Below, in pieces: positions 12,622 through 24,528 of a stretch of 64,000 nt of DNA. Source of the stretch: Zygnema cylindricum (Eukaryota > Streptophyta > Zygnematophyceae > Zygnematales > Zygnemataceae). Under the pieces are notes generated by a model that was not told the DNA's origin, did no database searches, and worked only from the letters and a program-made list of their open reading frames with translations. A program made the translations under genes and the position numbers. The DNA is taken from positions 1 through 64,000 of the forward strand of contig JBBHKE010002590.1 in NCBI GenBank assembly GCA_037447655.1, written 5' to 3'. Position 1 is the stretch's first letter. Each line of letters begins with the position of its first letter.

Positions 12622-15600
12622 CTAGTCACCTAGTCCCACTACACTCGACTTTGGTTTAGCGCAACATGGCAGTATCGCAGTGTAGCAACTTAGCAATTCA
12701 CTCAATCCCACAGCATGCCTACAATACTTCAGCTTAGGAGCAGGTAGATCTTTAGTAAGCATATCAACAATCATTTTTGCATTTGGCAGATAGCATAATT
12801 TAATCACCCTAGAGAACACATTTTCTCTTACAAAGTGTTATCTTACATCCATATGTTTACTCTTGAAATGATGACTCGGGTTAGAGGCAATGGCAATGGC
12901 AGCGTGGTTATCACACCAGATCACCTGTGGACCAACCTGCATGTATCCTAATTCTTGCAACATGGATTTTACCCATAAGAGTTCTTTGAGGGTCGAACTT
13001 GCTGCCATATATTTTGACTCCATCGTTGGTTGTGCCGTGACCTTTTGAAGTTTGCTGCTCCAGCAGCAAGTCGCGTTCCCAATTTGGAGAACGTATCCAA
13101 CGATGGATTTACAGCTTGGCATGTCGCCATAGCTTGCATCACTCCACGTTTGCAGCTTCACTTCTTCTCCGCCTAGTGTGAGTTTGAGGTCTTTGTTTCC
13201 TGCCATATATCTTAGGACACTTCTTACTGCATCAAGGTCAGACTTTCTCGGATTCTCTAGACTTCTGTTTAGTACCCTAATTGCTGCAGCAATATCCGGA
13301 CGGGTACAGTTCATGAAATATATCAAGCTTTCCACTATCTGTCTGTATGTTATTAGTGTTATAGTATCATCCTCCCCTGACCCCAAATACTCACTAATAA
13401 TGACACCTGGTTCTTTCTCTTCTTCCTCTAACTCTGCCGAAACTCCATTTGAGTTAAACATCTTTTTGCCATTCGCATTCCATACTCATCTTACATGTTT
13501 CAAATAACCTCTTTTTGTGTCAATTTTATTTATCTTTTTTTTCTATCCCTCTCTACTTGTATACCCAAAATATATTTTGCCTCACCGAGGTCTTTCATTT
13601 CGAATCGTGAATTTAAAACAGTGTTGATTTTGTTAATTTCGGCCATTGATTTGCTAATTAACGCTAAATCATCTACATAAACTTCTATGTGCACTATCCC
13701 ATCCTCACCCTTTTTAACGTAGACAGAGTGATAAGAACTTATCCTTTGAAATCCTAGGCTAGTTAAGAATTCATCAAGTTTAAGTTTCCATTGTCTTGGG
13801 GCCTATTTTAGGTCATATAGATATTTTAACAATTTGCATACTAAATGCTATTTTCGTGGCATTACATACATTTTAAGTTGCTGCATGTAAATGGTCTCAT
13901 CAAGTTCTCCACGCATAAATGTTGTCTTTATAACCATTTGATGTACTTCCATATCTTTCTATAGTAGCTAAGGAAAGCAAAATCGTAACTGTCGCAAATA
14001 TTACAACCGGAGAAAAGGTTTCTTCAAAATCAATTCCTTCCTTTTGATTATACCCCTTTGTAATAAGTTTAGCCTTGTATCTTTCAATGGTGTTATCGCG
14101 ATTTAAGTTCACCTTGAACACCCATTTGTTGCCGATCACTTTTCAGTCCCGAGGGAGGTCCACAAGCTCCCATGTCTGAGCCTCCATGATCGACTTCATT
14201 TCGTCGTTTGCTGACTCAATCTAATGATTTTGCTCCGTTGATCAGAAGGCATTCAGATGGTAAGAGGCTCCCGTGAGGCTGCCGAGTAGGCAAGGTGAAA
14301 GCTTGCTTGCACGAGGTTGGTGGATCTTCTTCCCCCGGAAATACTGAAGCTAAGATCGTAAGATCCTGCGCATTGCGCTGATGGCGCTGGTTGCAATTTG
14401 TTTGCATTGTCCGCTGTTGGTCTGCTTGGAACTGAACTTGTTGAGGAATTCGTAGATTTTTAGACTCCTAAGTTACCACAAGGGAATTTTGCATCTGCGA
14501 GACAATGTCATGAAAGCAATCTAAAATGACATATTCTTGTATTTTTTGTTGCTTTTGCTGCATGTCATGTCAAATAGATCTATCGCGTCCTATTTATCTT
14601 TTACAATGATGTTTCTTGCTACAACTATTTTTTGCCTTTCAAACACAAAGACTCATAGCCTTTTGAGTGATCATCATATCCTAAAAAAATATTGCGTAAT
14701 CCCTTTCAGTTCCATTTACCATCTATCATTAGATGTATCCAAGATAAATCATTTACTACCAAAGACCTTGAAATGACTCACAGCTGGTTTTCTACCTGTC
14801 GAGATCTCGTAATGAGAAGTCTTTATCAATCTTGATCTTATCCTATTTTTAATATAAATTGCACAATTTAGAGCCTAAGCCTCGAATTTCGGATACACAT
14901 TTTTATCTGCAAGCATCGACCAAGAGCTCCCGGTGAGGGTTCTATTTAATCTCTCTGGAACCCCATTTCATTACAGTGAATACAGATCAGTTAAAAGATG
15001 ACTTATACCTTCATCAAGTAAAAAGGTTTCAAAGTCCTTTGATGTATATTCCCCACCATTGTCCGATCTAAACTCCAAAATTGGTAAATTATAGAGTTTT
15101 ACAACCCATGTTTTATAGTGTTTGAAGTGACCAAACACTTTGCTCTTTTCTTTTCTGAAATATAATTTTGTAAACCTGGAAAAATCATCTGTGAAGGTGA
15201 CCATATATTTCATCCCCCTTGCAAATGGTACCTTCGCAAGACCAAAAACATCCGAATGATTTTATTGTAAAAGTCTTGTTGACCGATGCTCAGACTCTTT
15301 AGAAATGGCAGTCTGTGGATTTTGCCTAAGCGCAGCCATCACACATTTTAACCAGTTGACTTGTGATCGAGACACCATCTACTTTGCCAGCAAGTACCAT
15401 TTTTTTCAATCTATCATAATTTACATGGCCTAATCTTTTATGCCACGACTCATCTGAATGCAAAACACCGGAGTACAAAACATCATTCTCCTTGGTATTA
15501 GCCATATCCATGCGATACATCTTGCTACTATCTCTAGTACCTCTAACTGCAACCTTGCAACTTTTGCTAACAGCTTGCCGACCATTTCTCAAATTGAACT

Positions 15601-16794
15601 CAAAACCTTTACTATCTACCAACGACGTAGAAAACAGATTTTTCTTAAAGTCAGGCACAAATAAGACATTGTGAAGGGTCCTTTCAATTTATTTTCCCTC
15701 TGTATCAACTAGCAAAGATATATCGCCCAAAGCACAAGTCCGAACACTCATTCCACAAGGATAATAAATATTTTTTTTCGGCGTTGATTTCATATTTTTG
15801 AAGATAGCCTTGTTCCCGCACATGTGGGTTGATGCTCTTTTATCCATTATCCATCCAGGGTCCTTTGGGCCCTCCATTGCCACCGCCAGTGCAAATAGAT
15901 CCATTCTATCTTCCTCAGAAAAGGTTAGAGCCTCGTCCTAGAGTGACGAAAAAGCCGAAAACAGTGCATTTCCACGAGGTGTTGGCCTCGTAAAGCTTTT
16001 GTAAAACTGACTTTGTTGCCATCTCAGCATGTATAAACTTGTATCATTAGCCTATTTAAGCTTAGGACAGAACTTATATGCATTACCGCGCTCACTACAT
16101 TAGAAACATGCATTGTTTGATTGTCTATTTCTACCCTGATTAAACTGTCAAAACTGATTATGTTGATGAAATTGATTTCTCCGCTGATTAAACTGTCCTT
16201 TTCTCTCAAAGTTTGAATTGAAAGCCTCTACATGCTCAACATTGAAAATTTGAGATGTAGCTTTCTCTTCTAGTAAAATGTTAATTGCTAACTGTAATGT
16301 CCAGCTAGCCTTATCTTTTTGTTTGAGCGTATTAGATGTTGCTTTCATACTACAAGGGAGACCCCTCATTAGCAATGTTGCTTGTTGAAACTGAGGAAAC
16401 GTGACACCTGCACAAGCATGTGCATGTACAAGGATGCCAAATTTGTTATCATATTCAGCCATCGTACCGCCAGTGTACTTATAGTCCCAAATATTTCCAG
16501 CCAAGCGAAGTTATTCCTATACATTAGCTTTTTCATAATCAGTTTTAAGAGAAATCCAGATGTCAATTTCCTTTTTCATTTTTATCCGAGACATAGCTAA
16601 GTCCTCCGATATATGGAATTCAAAATAGAACGAGCCTGTGTATTTTTCTTATACCAAGACGGATCAAATTCATCCAGCGAACCATCCATTACATCTAATA
16701 GATTAACATTCTCAAAGTGGGTTTCACCATATCCGCCCAATAAACATATATTTCCCCAAAAAAGATAGGAATTCTTGATGACATGACCATAACG
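12622..16794 (-). pseudogene. Copia gag-pol, heavily degraded
   Basis: From right to left: a gag N-terminus (SRIPIF) straight after the primer-binding-like CGTTATGG; gag fragments 16566-16024; a zinc knuckle near 16080-16115 that has lost its His (to Asn) and holds a stop; a protease remnant with MDKRAS at about 15840; gag-pre-integrase 15658-15326 with WHKRLGH; an integrase core 15213-14971 with SDNGGEY; an RT N-terminus 14139-13900; an intact YVDD at about 13669-13680; and RNase H 13461-12838 (TWSDASYGD, but MESKY where MEAEY is usual), with the C-terminal end 12819-12622. Many stops and shifts separate these pieces. Confidence 0.88.
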
Positions 16795-17700
16795 TGTTGT
16801 TATACAACCACCGGTGCAGGTGGAGGAGCATCAATAGTAGTAGAAGTAGACATAATACACTCTCAAAAGCTATCAAGTATCCTCCCAAACAGTTGAATTC
16901 AAGTGTTCACCAAATCTTATACAAACATCCAAACTTCACAAAACTCTACCAAAATATAGAGCGGCATAAACACTCACAACTCCCAAAGTTTCAATACAAT
17001 TGACTTGACAATACTCAAGATATAATACTCATAGGTTTCCCAAAAACTGTCTACGATTTTACTTCTTCGAAGTCAGGATACATAAAATGTTCGGAGTCCT
17101 AAGTCTTATACTCGCACTGGGTATCTACTCTATATTGTATCGCCGATACAATTGTACTTGAGAAGTACGTCTAAAACCAAACTATCACTAAGATCAAAGT
17201 ATTCCTAATCCCGCCAAACTATTCTGCCCTAGTACAATCAACATTACTCATAATCTACTCTAAGTGATTGTATAAATGATTGTCGGCTAAGTCACTTGTG
17301 ATTATTTCATGAATCTCTTCCGTTGACTAAATTCGTATCAATTGTAACTACGTTGTACTGTACAGAATAATATTCATTTTATCTGCGGCTGGGCTGTTCC
17401 GTATCGGATCATAACAAGATATATGAGGTTGCGTTGTCCATACGGACCATATCAAACATGACCGCAGTTGCGTTGTTCAGTCTGCGTCGCAGTTGCGTTG
17501 TCCTGAACTATGTCGCTGCTGCGTTGTCCAAATTGCGTCGCAGCTGCGTCGTCCCATTCGATGTGTGACATATGTATTTTGATGTACGCGCCTTTCCAAA
17601 AATCCTATACTGAGTTTTAAGTGACGACTCGTGTCCTTGTATATTTATCTTCAGGTCGTCCCACTAATTTCTTGAGACCGAAAGCTTTCCAAAATCAACA
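16795..17700 (-). repeat. 5' LTR of the decayed Copia element
   Basis: Bounded by TGTTGTTATACAACC at 16795 and AAAATCAACA at 17700. A cluster of CGCAGTTGCGTTG-like motifs lies at 17430-17560, as in the 3' LTR. Confidence 0.85.
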
Positions 17701-19950
17701 CAAGCAAATCAGCCATGGATCTTCGACATGTCCTGACAAAGATAAGGAATGTTATTATTGTGGCGAAATTGGCCATGTCTCGGCGCATTGTCTCTCGAGA
17801 CTCAATGGTGGCGGCGGCGGTAGAGGCGACCGTCAAAGTGGACGCGGCGGCGAAAGATGAAATGGTGGACGAAGTGGCGGCCAATGGGGACCCACTGGCG
17901 ACCATGGAAATTTCTTTTCTAATTTCGAAGGAGAAAGAGAGGCGCTCAAATGTTTTCAGCTTTGAATCTTTCTTCTACTTCCGGTGACGTCTATACTAAA
18001 GAAAAATATTGGGTGATTGATTTGGTGCGTCGCACCACGTGTGCACTGACGCTACTATTTTTTCGGATATGCGCGAGCCATATAGGTTTCATTCGTTAAA
18101 ATTTTGATTTTTTTACGATTATGCATTATTTTTAGGGTTTTTTGAATTTTTCGTAAATTTCGTATACTTTTCGTGTACGGATGGAGTGTACGGATATAAT
18201 GTACGGAATTTATAAAAAAAAAGTTGAAAGTACACCGTGAATCGCTGTTAGAGTTAAGAAATAGATATAGTTTCCCATGCTTTTAGGGTAGCCGCGAAAG
18301 TGTGTGTTCACATATTCGACGCCTGAATATGTGCGAACACGTTTTCGTGATTTTCTCTTGTCTTTTATGACTTGCAATCAAATCTCAGTGCGCTTTTTCG
18401 TGCGACGCACACAATTTTCCCTTTCGACGCCATTCTCTGACACTTATTTTGTACGTCTTTACTAAATAGTGGGACTAACACATTTTTACGTTACATTATC
18501 TATAAATATTCGACATTAGAATAATTAACGCTACACCGCGAATCGTAATTAGAGTAATTAAAAAAATAGAGTACAAAATTAGAGTACAAAAACCAAAAAA
18601 AATATTAGAGTAGTTAACGCTAATTTATGTGATAGAGTTTTTTCAACTATGAAGTTTACTCTAATTTATTTAAGTACTCTAATTTGGCACGCTAATATCC
18701 TCTACAGTAAATAAGGTATTTGTACAAAATTTGGCAAAAGGTACAGTTTAACGTCACTATGACGTTTGCATTACGTGGTTTGTTAAAACGCAGCTACATG
18801 ATAACGGCTTGTATTAAATCATTATTTGTACTTTCTTACTTAATAAAGTACAATTTTGCACGGTCGGAGGCCGTCCGTACTCCACACTATTTAATACGAA
18901 CCTATATTAGAATTAAAAACGTTAATTAAACTATACCTTAAATAGAATAATGAAAAGATTATAATCATTTACTCTATTTCATGTGATGGAGTCGAAATTT
19001 CGAGCGACCGAATTAGAGTAATTTACTCTAATTATGATTCGCGGTGTAGTTAAGCAGTATCAATGTTCATGTAAACTTTTTTTTGAGTTAAATTTGATTA
19101 ACTGCAATGTTTTTAAGTACATGCACGTGATGGGCAATGAAAAAAATAGGGAGTACTTTCCTTTGTGCTAATGAAAAACCCGGTTCTTTAATACATGGGC
19201 ACATACCCTAAGTTGAAGTAGTACTTTTGGTGAATTTAAGTCAAAGTCGGTCAACGCATTTTAAAAAATCTGAAATTTTGAATAATGCGCATATGCATTC
19301 TTTTTCAAAGTTTTTTACCGTGCGCATACTACGAATGAAACCTCTATGGCGCAAACTGACAATTCCGAAAACCATATCCGTGGCAATTGGCCACGTTATT
19401 CACGTGGATACAATGGGTACAATTCCGGTGCAATTGATTATGTAGGACATTGACGGCGTCGAAAAAACGAAGTTGACGGACGTCTTATCTATTCCTGACG
19501 GTTTGAAAAATTTATTATCTGTACCGCAACTTCAAAGAACTGGCTATAGTGTGACGGTACCATTCAAATACTAAACAATAATGGAGTTGTGATTGGAGAA
19601 GGAGCTTTATCCAATTCCTTACAGTGCACGCTATTTTGGAAGCGGTCATCGACCGACAGCCTAACCAGCGGATTATCAAGTGAAATGTTTGTGGTAAACG
19701 ACAATTTAAATTTGTGGCCACGATTGATGTGCCACAGTTCAAAACAAAACTGGAAAACAGATTGGAGTACGGCAAAATTATTGATGTGTTACAGTAAAAC
19801 CGTACAATTTCAAGAGGACTTACCATCACTGTGTCTTGTGAATTGGTGTGGCGATCTACGAAATCGCCGTGTAAAAGTTGATTCTAATTGTTTTGTTTCC
19901 GTGGTGGAACATGTCCGCAAAAACCTGCGATTGATTTTGTTCTGTTGATA
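17701..19950 (+). pseudogene. Copia gag/protease/pre-integrase relic
   Basis: CYYCGEIGHVSAHC near 17745-17790 is a complete CX2CX4HX4C nucleic-acid-binding knuckle, followed by a Gly/Arg-rich tail typical of gag. Near 18013 YWVID starts a protease-like motif, but the following DSGA is replaced by unrelated residues. After AT-rich sequence and a MITE, 19360-19560 encodes ISVAIGHVIHVDTMGTIPV and LKNLLSVPQLQRTGYSVT, the usual protease-end to gag-pre-integrase segment, with a stop between them. 19575-19700 adds NNGVVIGEGALSNSL across a frameshift. Nothing recognisable follows. Confidence 0.75.
18534..19046. mobile_element. MITE with TA target duplication (mariner-like), copy 1
   Basis: Terminal inverted repeats CACCGCGAATCGTAATTA and its near-complement (TAATTATGATTCGCGGTG) enclose 513 bp. 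A TA lies on each side (18532-18533, 19047-19048). It has no coding capacity. The interior matches 29033-29525 in the opposite orientation. TA duplications are the hallmark of the Tc1/mariner superfamily; assignment rests on that and not on a transposase. Confidence 0.85.
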
Positions 19951-20326
19951 TTGACAGGCAGCTTATGGTGAAGCCGTTAAAACTTAAAACGGTATTTTGG
20001 TACAGTGACGTGTACGAAACTTCAATGTCAGTTGACAACTGGAGTTGATGGCAATTATTATTTTGACACTAATTTGGAGTCGTAATTTTGATGTCGAAAT
20101 TTAAACGTCCAGTCAAACAATTAAATTGAGATGAGGTTGACGTCGGCTGAACAAATACGGCGACGTGCCCTTGTGGCGAAAAGCGTGGATGATCACGCGG
20201 AGTAAATTACGACAAAGTTAAAAACGCCTTTACATGACATCGGCGATGATTGTCATGTTTAAGGAGGGGACCAGAATTGGAGATGGTCTACACCTCGCGG
20301 CAATTCTTACATTGAGGGGGGGGGAT

Positions 20327-21658
20327 TGTTACGATTCAATGTGAAGAATCGAAGGCGCGTGATGTTTTTGTTCGCGTGGCGCGATACGCTTTCAAATATG
20401 GATACATGATATATGTTGACGTCTCGGTATTCGCAATACAGTACTTTGGTTCACGTCAGCGATTCATTACTAAGAGTAAAAGTCAACAGTACTGTACCAT
20501 AAGATTGGATTATGTAATGTACCATACAAATGGAGTATGTACATTTGGCGTTTCGTGCGCGTACGGCGCACGAAAGTTATTGTTTGAAGTTTCGTAGTGT
20601 ACAGCGCACGAAAGGAATTAGGGTGGACTTCCATTATCGAAAAAGTGGGGCTTTTTACAGACGGCCGTACCGTTTCGTACAGGTTCGTACATAATATTTT
20701 ATTTTCTAAGGAAAACATCATTACAGAAAAATGTCCAAGGTTGTAGGCGTAAATTCAAACCATCGGATGCTATAATACTTTTTATCCGAGACGCCACGTC
20801 ACTAGCCCTACAGTTTGTTAAGAACCTGCATCGGGAGGACAGTTCTCAAAAACAGAAAAGTGAAAAAAAATCCACGATGACCGCCCGTTTATGTGCGTAC
20901 ACGTCGCAAAGGCCACGTGCCTTCCGCCAAGGTGGCTGCGAATCCGCGTAAATTGTCCCGTCACGCTCCCACCATCAAAGTTTGTCGCCGCCTTTTTGTG
21001 GTTGCGTTTTGAATATTTGGGTAGTACAATTAATGCCCTCTGTTCGAGTCATTAATTACGTATAGTGGTGTAGATATTTCCTCCCGCAAGTACAAATATT
21101 ACCTGCGCTCGTACAGATATTGCGTTCAGACTTTGCAATTTAAGATTTTTTCAAGATTTTAAAAATATAATATTAACCTACGTGTTTTCATCCAGAATGA
21201 GCCACGCAAACAAAAAGTGGTTTACAAACGCGACCTAATGGAAGGCACGCCCTTTAGTAAAATTTTCCGTACAACTACTAAGACGCGTAATGGAAGTCCA
21301 CCCTTATACTGTACGAAGTTTTGTAGAATACCGCGCACGAAACATAATATTTGTTCTCTTCTCCTCTCGAAGGAGAAAAGCGTGTCTACCATATTTCTGC
21401 GTGTTTCTTCTTCCCGTGGGCCTTCTTCCGAAAGGCTCCATGGCACGTCTACTAGGCAACTATTTAAGTCAGATTTCTTACCTGCATAATCTATCCTGGA
21501 CTTAGCTTTGAATCACAGTTTACATTATCTTGGGATAGATAGAGTAAAGAGGGAAGAGAGAGAAAAAGGAAAAGCCTTGTAAGAAGGCTTTGGCCATCTT
21601 TTTATATAAATATATCTTTTTGTGGCCATTTTGTTTAATGTTGTAAGCTTCCGCTGCA
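20327..21658 (+). repeat. 3' LTR of the decayed Copia element (with inserted MITE)
   Basis: Starts TGTTACGATTCAATG after the G-rich polypurine tract. After subtracting the MITE at 20621-21303 its length is about 650 bp. The end is placed at the CA in 'cttccgctgca' near 21658, but no target duplication could be confirmed. Confidence 0.55.
20621..21303. mobile_element. PIF/Harbinger-like MITE
   Basis: Perfect 16-bp terminal inverted repeats GGGTGGACTTCCATTA at 20621 and its complement ending at 21303 are flanked by TTA on both sides (20618-20620, 21304-21306). A 3-bp TTA/TAA duplication with GGG-starting ends is typical of PIF/Harbinger and Tourist elements. The 683-bp interior has no transposase. 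It lies within the LTR of the decayed Copia element. Confidence 0.8.
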
Positions 21659-21707
21659 TACGATCTTGGTGGTATTTTCTTTCATTTTGTTTGTGCAAAA
21701 AAGTAGA

Positions 21708-21831
<124 letters not shown>

Positions 21832-21839
21832 TTATTTTT

Positions 21840-23770
21840 CAAAGGTTTTCACACATAAGATTTGACGACTTTAGAGCAATAACCGATGTTTGTTCGGAAA
21901 ATGACTCCTACTTGGTGGATTTTTTTTTTTTTTTTTATGGGAATGTTATTTTTTGGTGGGGGTGGGGATGTTTTTCTTAAACTGTGGTTGAAAATAATGA
22001 TCAAGAGATGTTTTTTCTTGTCATATTTGAGTCTTATAGTTATAAATAATGTTTTATTATGCTTATAATGTTCATATTTTGTTTATGTTTTTTAAATGGA
22101 ACATTTTATATCTAATTTGTTAATATTTCTCGCATTTTCCAACACTTTTTTAAATTTTATGACATTTTTTGACATTTTTATTGTCGTTTTTCCCTGATAA
22201 AAGTTTTATGATTTCTTAATCCCGACCTTTTTTCCAAAAAAAATGACTAATCGTTGTAATAATAACAGTTGGAGATTATGCCATGATTTTATTTTAAGAT
22301 AACATATTATATTTTATTATTAATTATTTACAATGTTTAAATAACATTTTCCTTAATGATACCGATGGACTGAAAGATTATAGTAAAAATGACAACATTA
22401 CTTAAAGCTTGACAAGGAAATTAGTTTATTTATTTTTTTCATTTGTGTGTTTTTTCTAAAAAGGAAAGTGGAAAAAAAGTAAGTGGCTATTTTAGGGTCA
22501 GGAATTAGAGGGAAATTATAGAGCACTTCTTCTCTACAAACGGTTGTAATGTTTAACCGTTAAATGGTCAAATTCCAACCAATAAATCTTAAGAAAAGTA
22601 AAATGTCATCAATCAAATATACAAAAATAAATCTTACGCTTTAAAATGTATAATTTTAGAATTTCCTCCTAAGCATTGATGCAAAATCACTATACAATAT
22701 ATAACACTAAAAAACCCTAGAGAACCCTAACTTCAATCCACTTGCTTATTCATCATCCAAAGGAATTTTTTTTACTCGTGTCGCATCACAATTAACCTAT
22801 TTTTTTATTTTATTTTTTAAGTTCAATGAAAGCTCAATGATTGTGATACAGTCAAAAGATTGTGCGGGCTTTTTATTTTGTTATACATATAATTTGTAAA
22901 AGGAAACTACAAATAAAATTCACAAACATTGCCTATGTTACCTGCTCACTTTTGTTTTTTAAACACTTATCAATATGAAACGCATACAATTTTTGAACCG
23001 AATGCGATCCATTTTATGGTTCACCATAAAAAAGTACTAACGCGGTAGCTCCATGGGGGTAACCCAAAGTACTATCTCAGGCCAAACATGACGAACCAAA
23101 AGAATGGACTCGCCAAAGCTCAATGATTGCAAAAGTTGCAGTTCTGCTACACATATAAGATACACAAATGAACAAAGTAATAAGATGCAAAAAAAATGCC
23201 CATGGCGAATTCGTTAAACCCTTTCCGACATTGCCAGTCAAATTGAGAGTCGATTTGAGCATACTCTAGCTTGCAAAAAACTCTTCCCAAATAGTTTTGT
23301 ATTCCCTTCTTACATTATACACCCGCATGTACTGTGGCGAAGAATGAATGTGATTGCGCACACAACGATGCTACAGTTGAGTTTATTCCACATGCGTTGG
23401 AGGTATCCAGCTGTATGGGAGTGGTTTCGGATGGGTGAGTTCGAACTTATGATTGGCGTTATTTTGAGTGGAAGAGCCTTGGGAACCCACTGGTCCTTAT
23501 TCCTTTTGATCATTAGCGTTTACCCGTGGCTTTACAACTAGTGCGAGATTTCATCCTTCTTCGATCAACTATTGTTGTTATGGATCGTTGACGTGTTCTT
23601 AAACTCCCCTTAATGTTAAAAAAAAATAGGTGTTCACGCAATACCGAGAAAAACAACGAATTCTAAAAAAAGAAGAGTTTGTGTTTTTTTTCAAACAAAG
23701 GTGTGTATGACGGAGGAATATGGAAAAAGTTGTGAATTACAAAATAAGGTTTATTTGCTTTTTTCGGATG
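21840..23770. other. AT-rich unassigned sequence
   Basis: Long T and A runs with no convincing coding frame, splice structure or terminal repeats. One small open frame (23344-23541, 65 codons) has no recognisable similarity. This is the left flank of the young LTR element and continues after it at 28453. Confidence 0.6.
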
Positions 23771-23775
23771 TATGG

Positions 23776-24512
23776 TGTTAGGATTTTGTACTGAGAACTC
23801 ATTTAGCGACGAGACATTCTCGTAGCTAAAGTAGCGACGACCAGCGACGAAATAGTCTCGTCGCTAGATATTTGAAGTGACGTAGAAGTTAGCAACGAAG
23901 TAGTTTCGTCGCTGGATATTTGAAGTGACGTAGAAATTGTTTGTTCGTTTCGTTTCACGCGAGTTCTAGTTGTACTATTGAAGTGACGTGGAAAATGTTT
24001 GGTCATTTCAGTTCACGTAAGTTCTAGTTGTACCGTGTGGTTCAAGTCGGTTCGTGGTTGACTTGTGTCGTCGTACCGTGTAGTTCAAGTCGGTTCGCAG
24101 TTGTCGGTCGGATGTTTTCACCACGTTGACTCTTACGCGTTTCTAATCGTGTACCGTGGTATTGTTACGTGACCTTTGAAGGAGTATATTGAGGCGTAGT
24201 GAGAGAGAGGTTTTTATCAATTTGGCGAGAGTTGATCCTCCTTGTAGGTTATGAAGGAGTTCAAGGAGTTGAGGGAGTTTGATAGCTTTGTGATGTTTCT
24301 TTAAGAGTTAGAGGAGGGTAGTGAAGAGTATCTTCTATTTCATTAAGTGGAGTTAGAAGTGAGAGTGTTTTGAGGGTGTGAGGAAATTATGTAAGAAAAA
24401 TTCTCCGTGGAATATATTGGCTTCCTTGGGGTAATCTTTCTCTTGTGTGTGTTTTATTCATTTATGCCTCCGCTGGCATTTGCGCTCAATGTTTTATTAT
24501 TCGATCCTTTCA
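23776..24512 (+). repeat. 5' LTR of the non-coding LTR element
   Basis: 737 bp. Near 23810-23935 it holds about 50-bp tandem units, each with a GCGACGA / TCGTCGC hairpin followed by 'gatatttgaagtgacgtag'. Confidence 0.95.
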
Positions 24513-24514
24513 AT

Positions 24515-24526
24515 TGGTATCGGAGC
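24515..24526 (+). promoter_or_regulatory. Primer-binding site, tRNA-Met 3'-end type
   Basis: TGGTATCGGAGC two bases after the LTR end is one base off the usual plant TGGTATCAGAGC site. This is conventional 3'-end priming, unlike the Copia elements in this window. Confidence 0.8.
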
Positions 24527-24528
24527 AG

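Larger units (their letters stand above)
11966..17700 (-). mobile_element. Decayed Ty1/Copia retrotransposon
   Basis: The LTR pair is 16795-17700 (5', about 906 bp) and 11966-12490 (3', truncated on its outer side). Both end in GCTTTCCAAAATCAACA. The inner LTR boundary (TTGTATAACAACA on the minus strand) followed by CGTTATGG resembles that of the element at 53688, so the two belong to related families. The left target duplication has been lost with the truncated LTR. The right flank at 17701 is the gag region of another Copia element. Confidence 0.85.
17701..21658 (+). mobile_element. Decayed Ty1/Copia element, pol mostly deleted, with nested MITEs
   Basis: A gag zinc knuckle at 17731-17793, protease and gag-pre-integrase relics at 19330-19720, a polypurine tract (about 20311-20326) and a 3' LTR from 20327 show a plus-strand Copia element. 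Its 5' part was cut by the insertion ending at 17700. Integrase, RT and RNase H are absent between about 19950 and 20310, where no family is recognisable. The stretch 18000-18533 is AT-rich non-coding sequence, with a lone MITE-end-like sequence near 18230. The right end near 21658 is approximate. Confidence 0.7.

Noticed and set aside
23344-23541. Small 65-codon frame as a gene
   Set aside because: No similarity recognised and AT-rich non-coding context.
23803-24006. 67-codon frame repeated identically at 27738-27941
   Set aside because: The identity comes from the two LTRs; no start context or domain, and antisense to the element.
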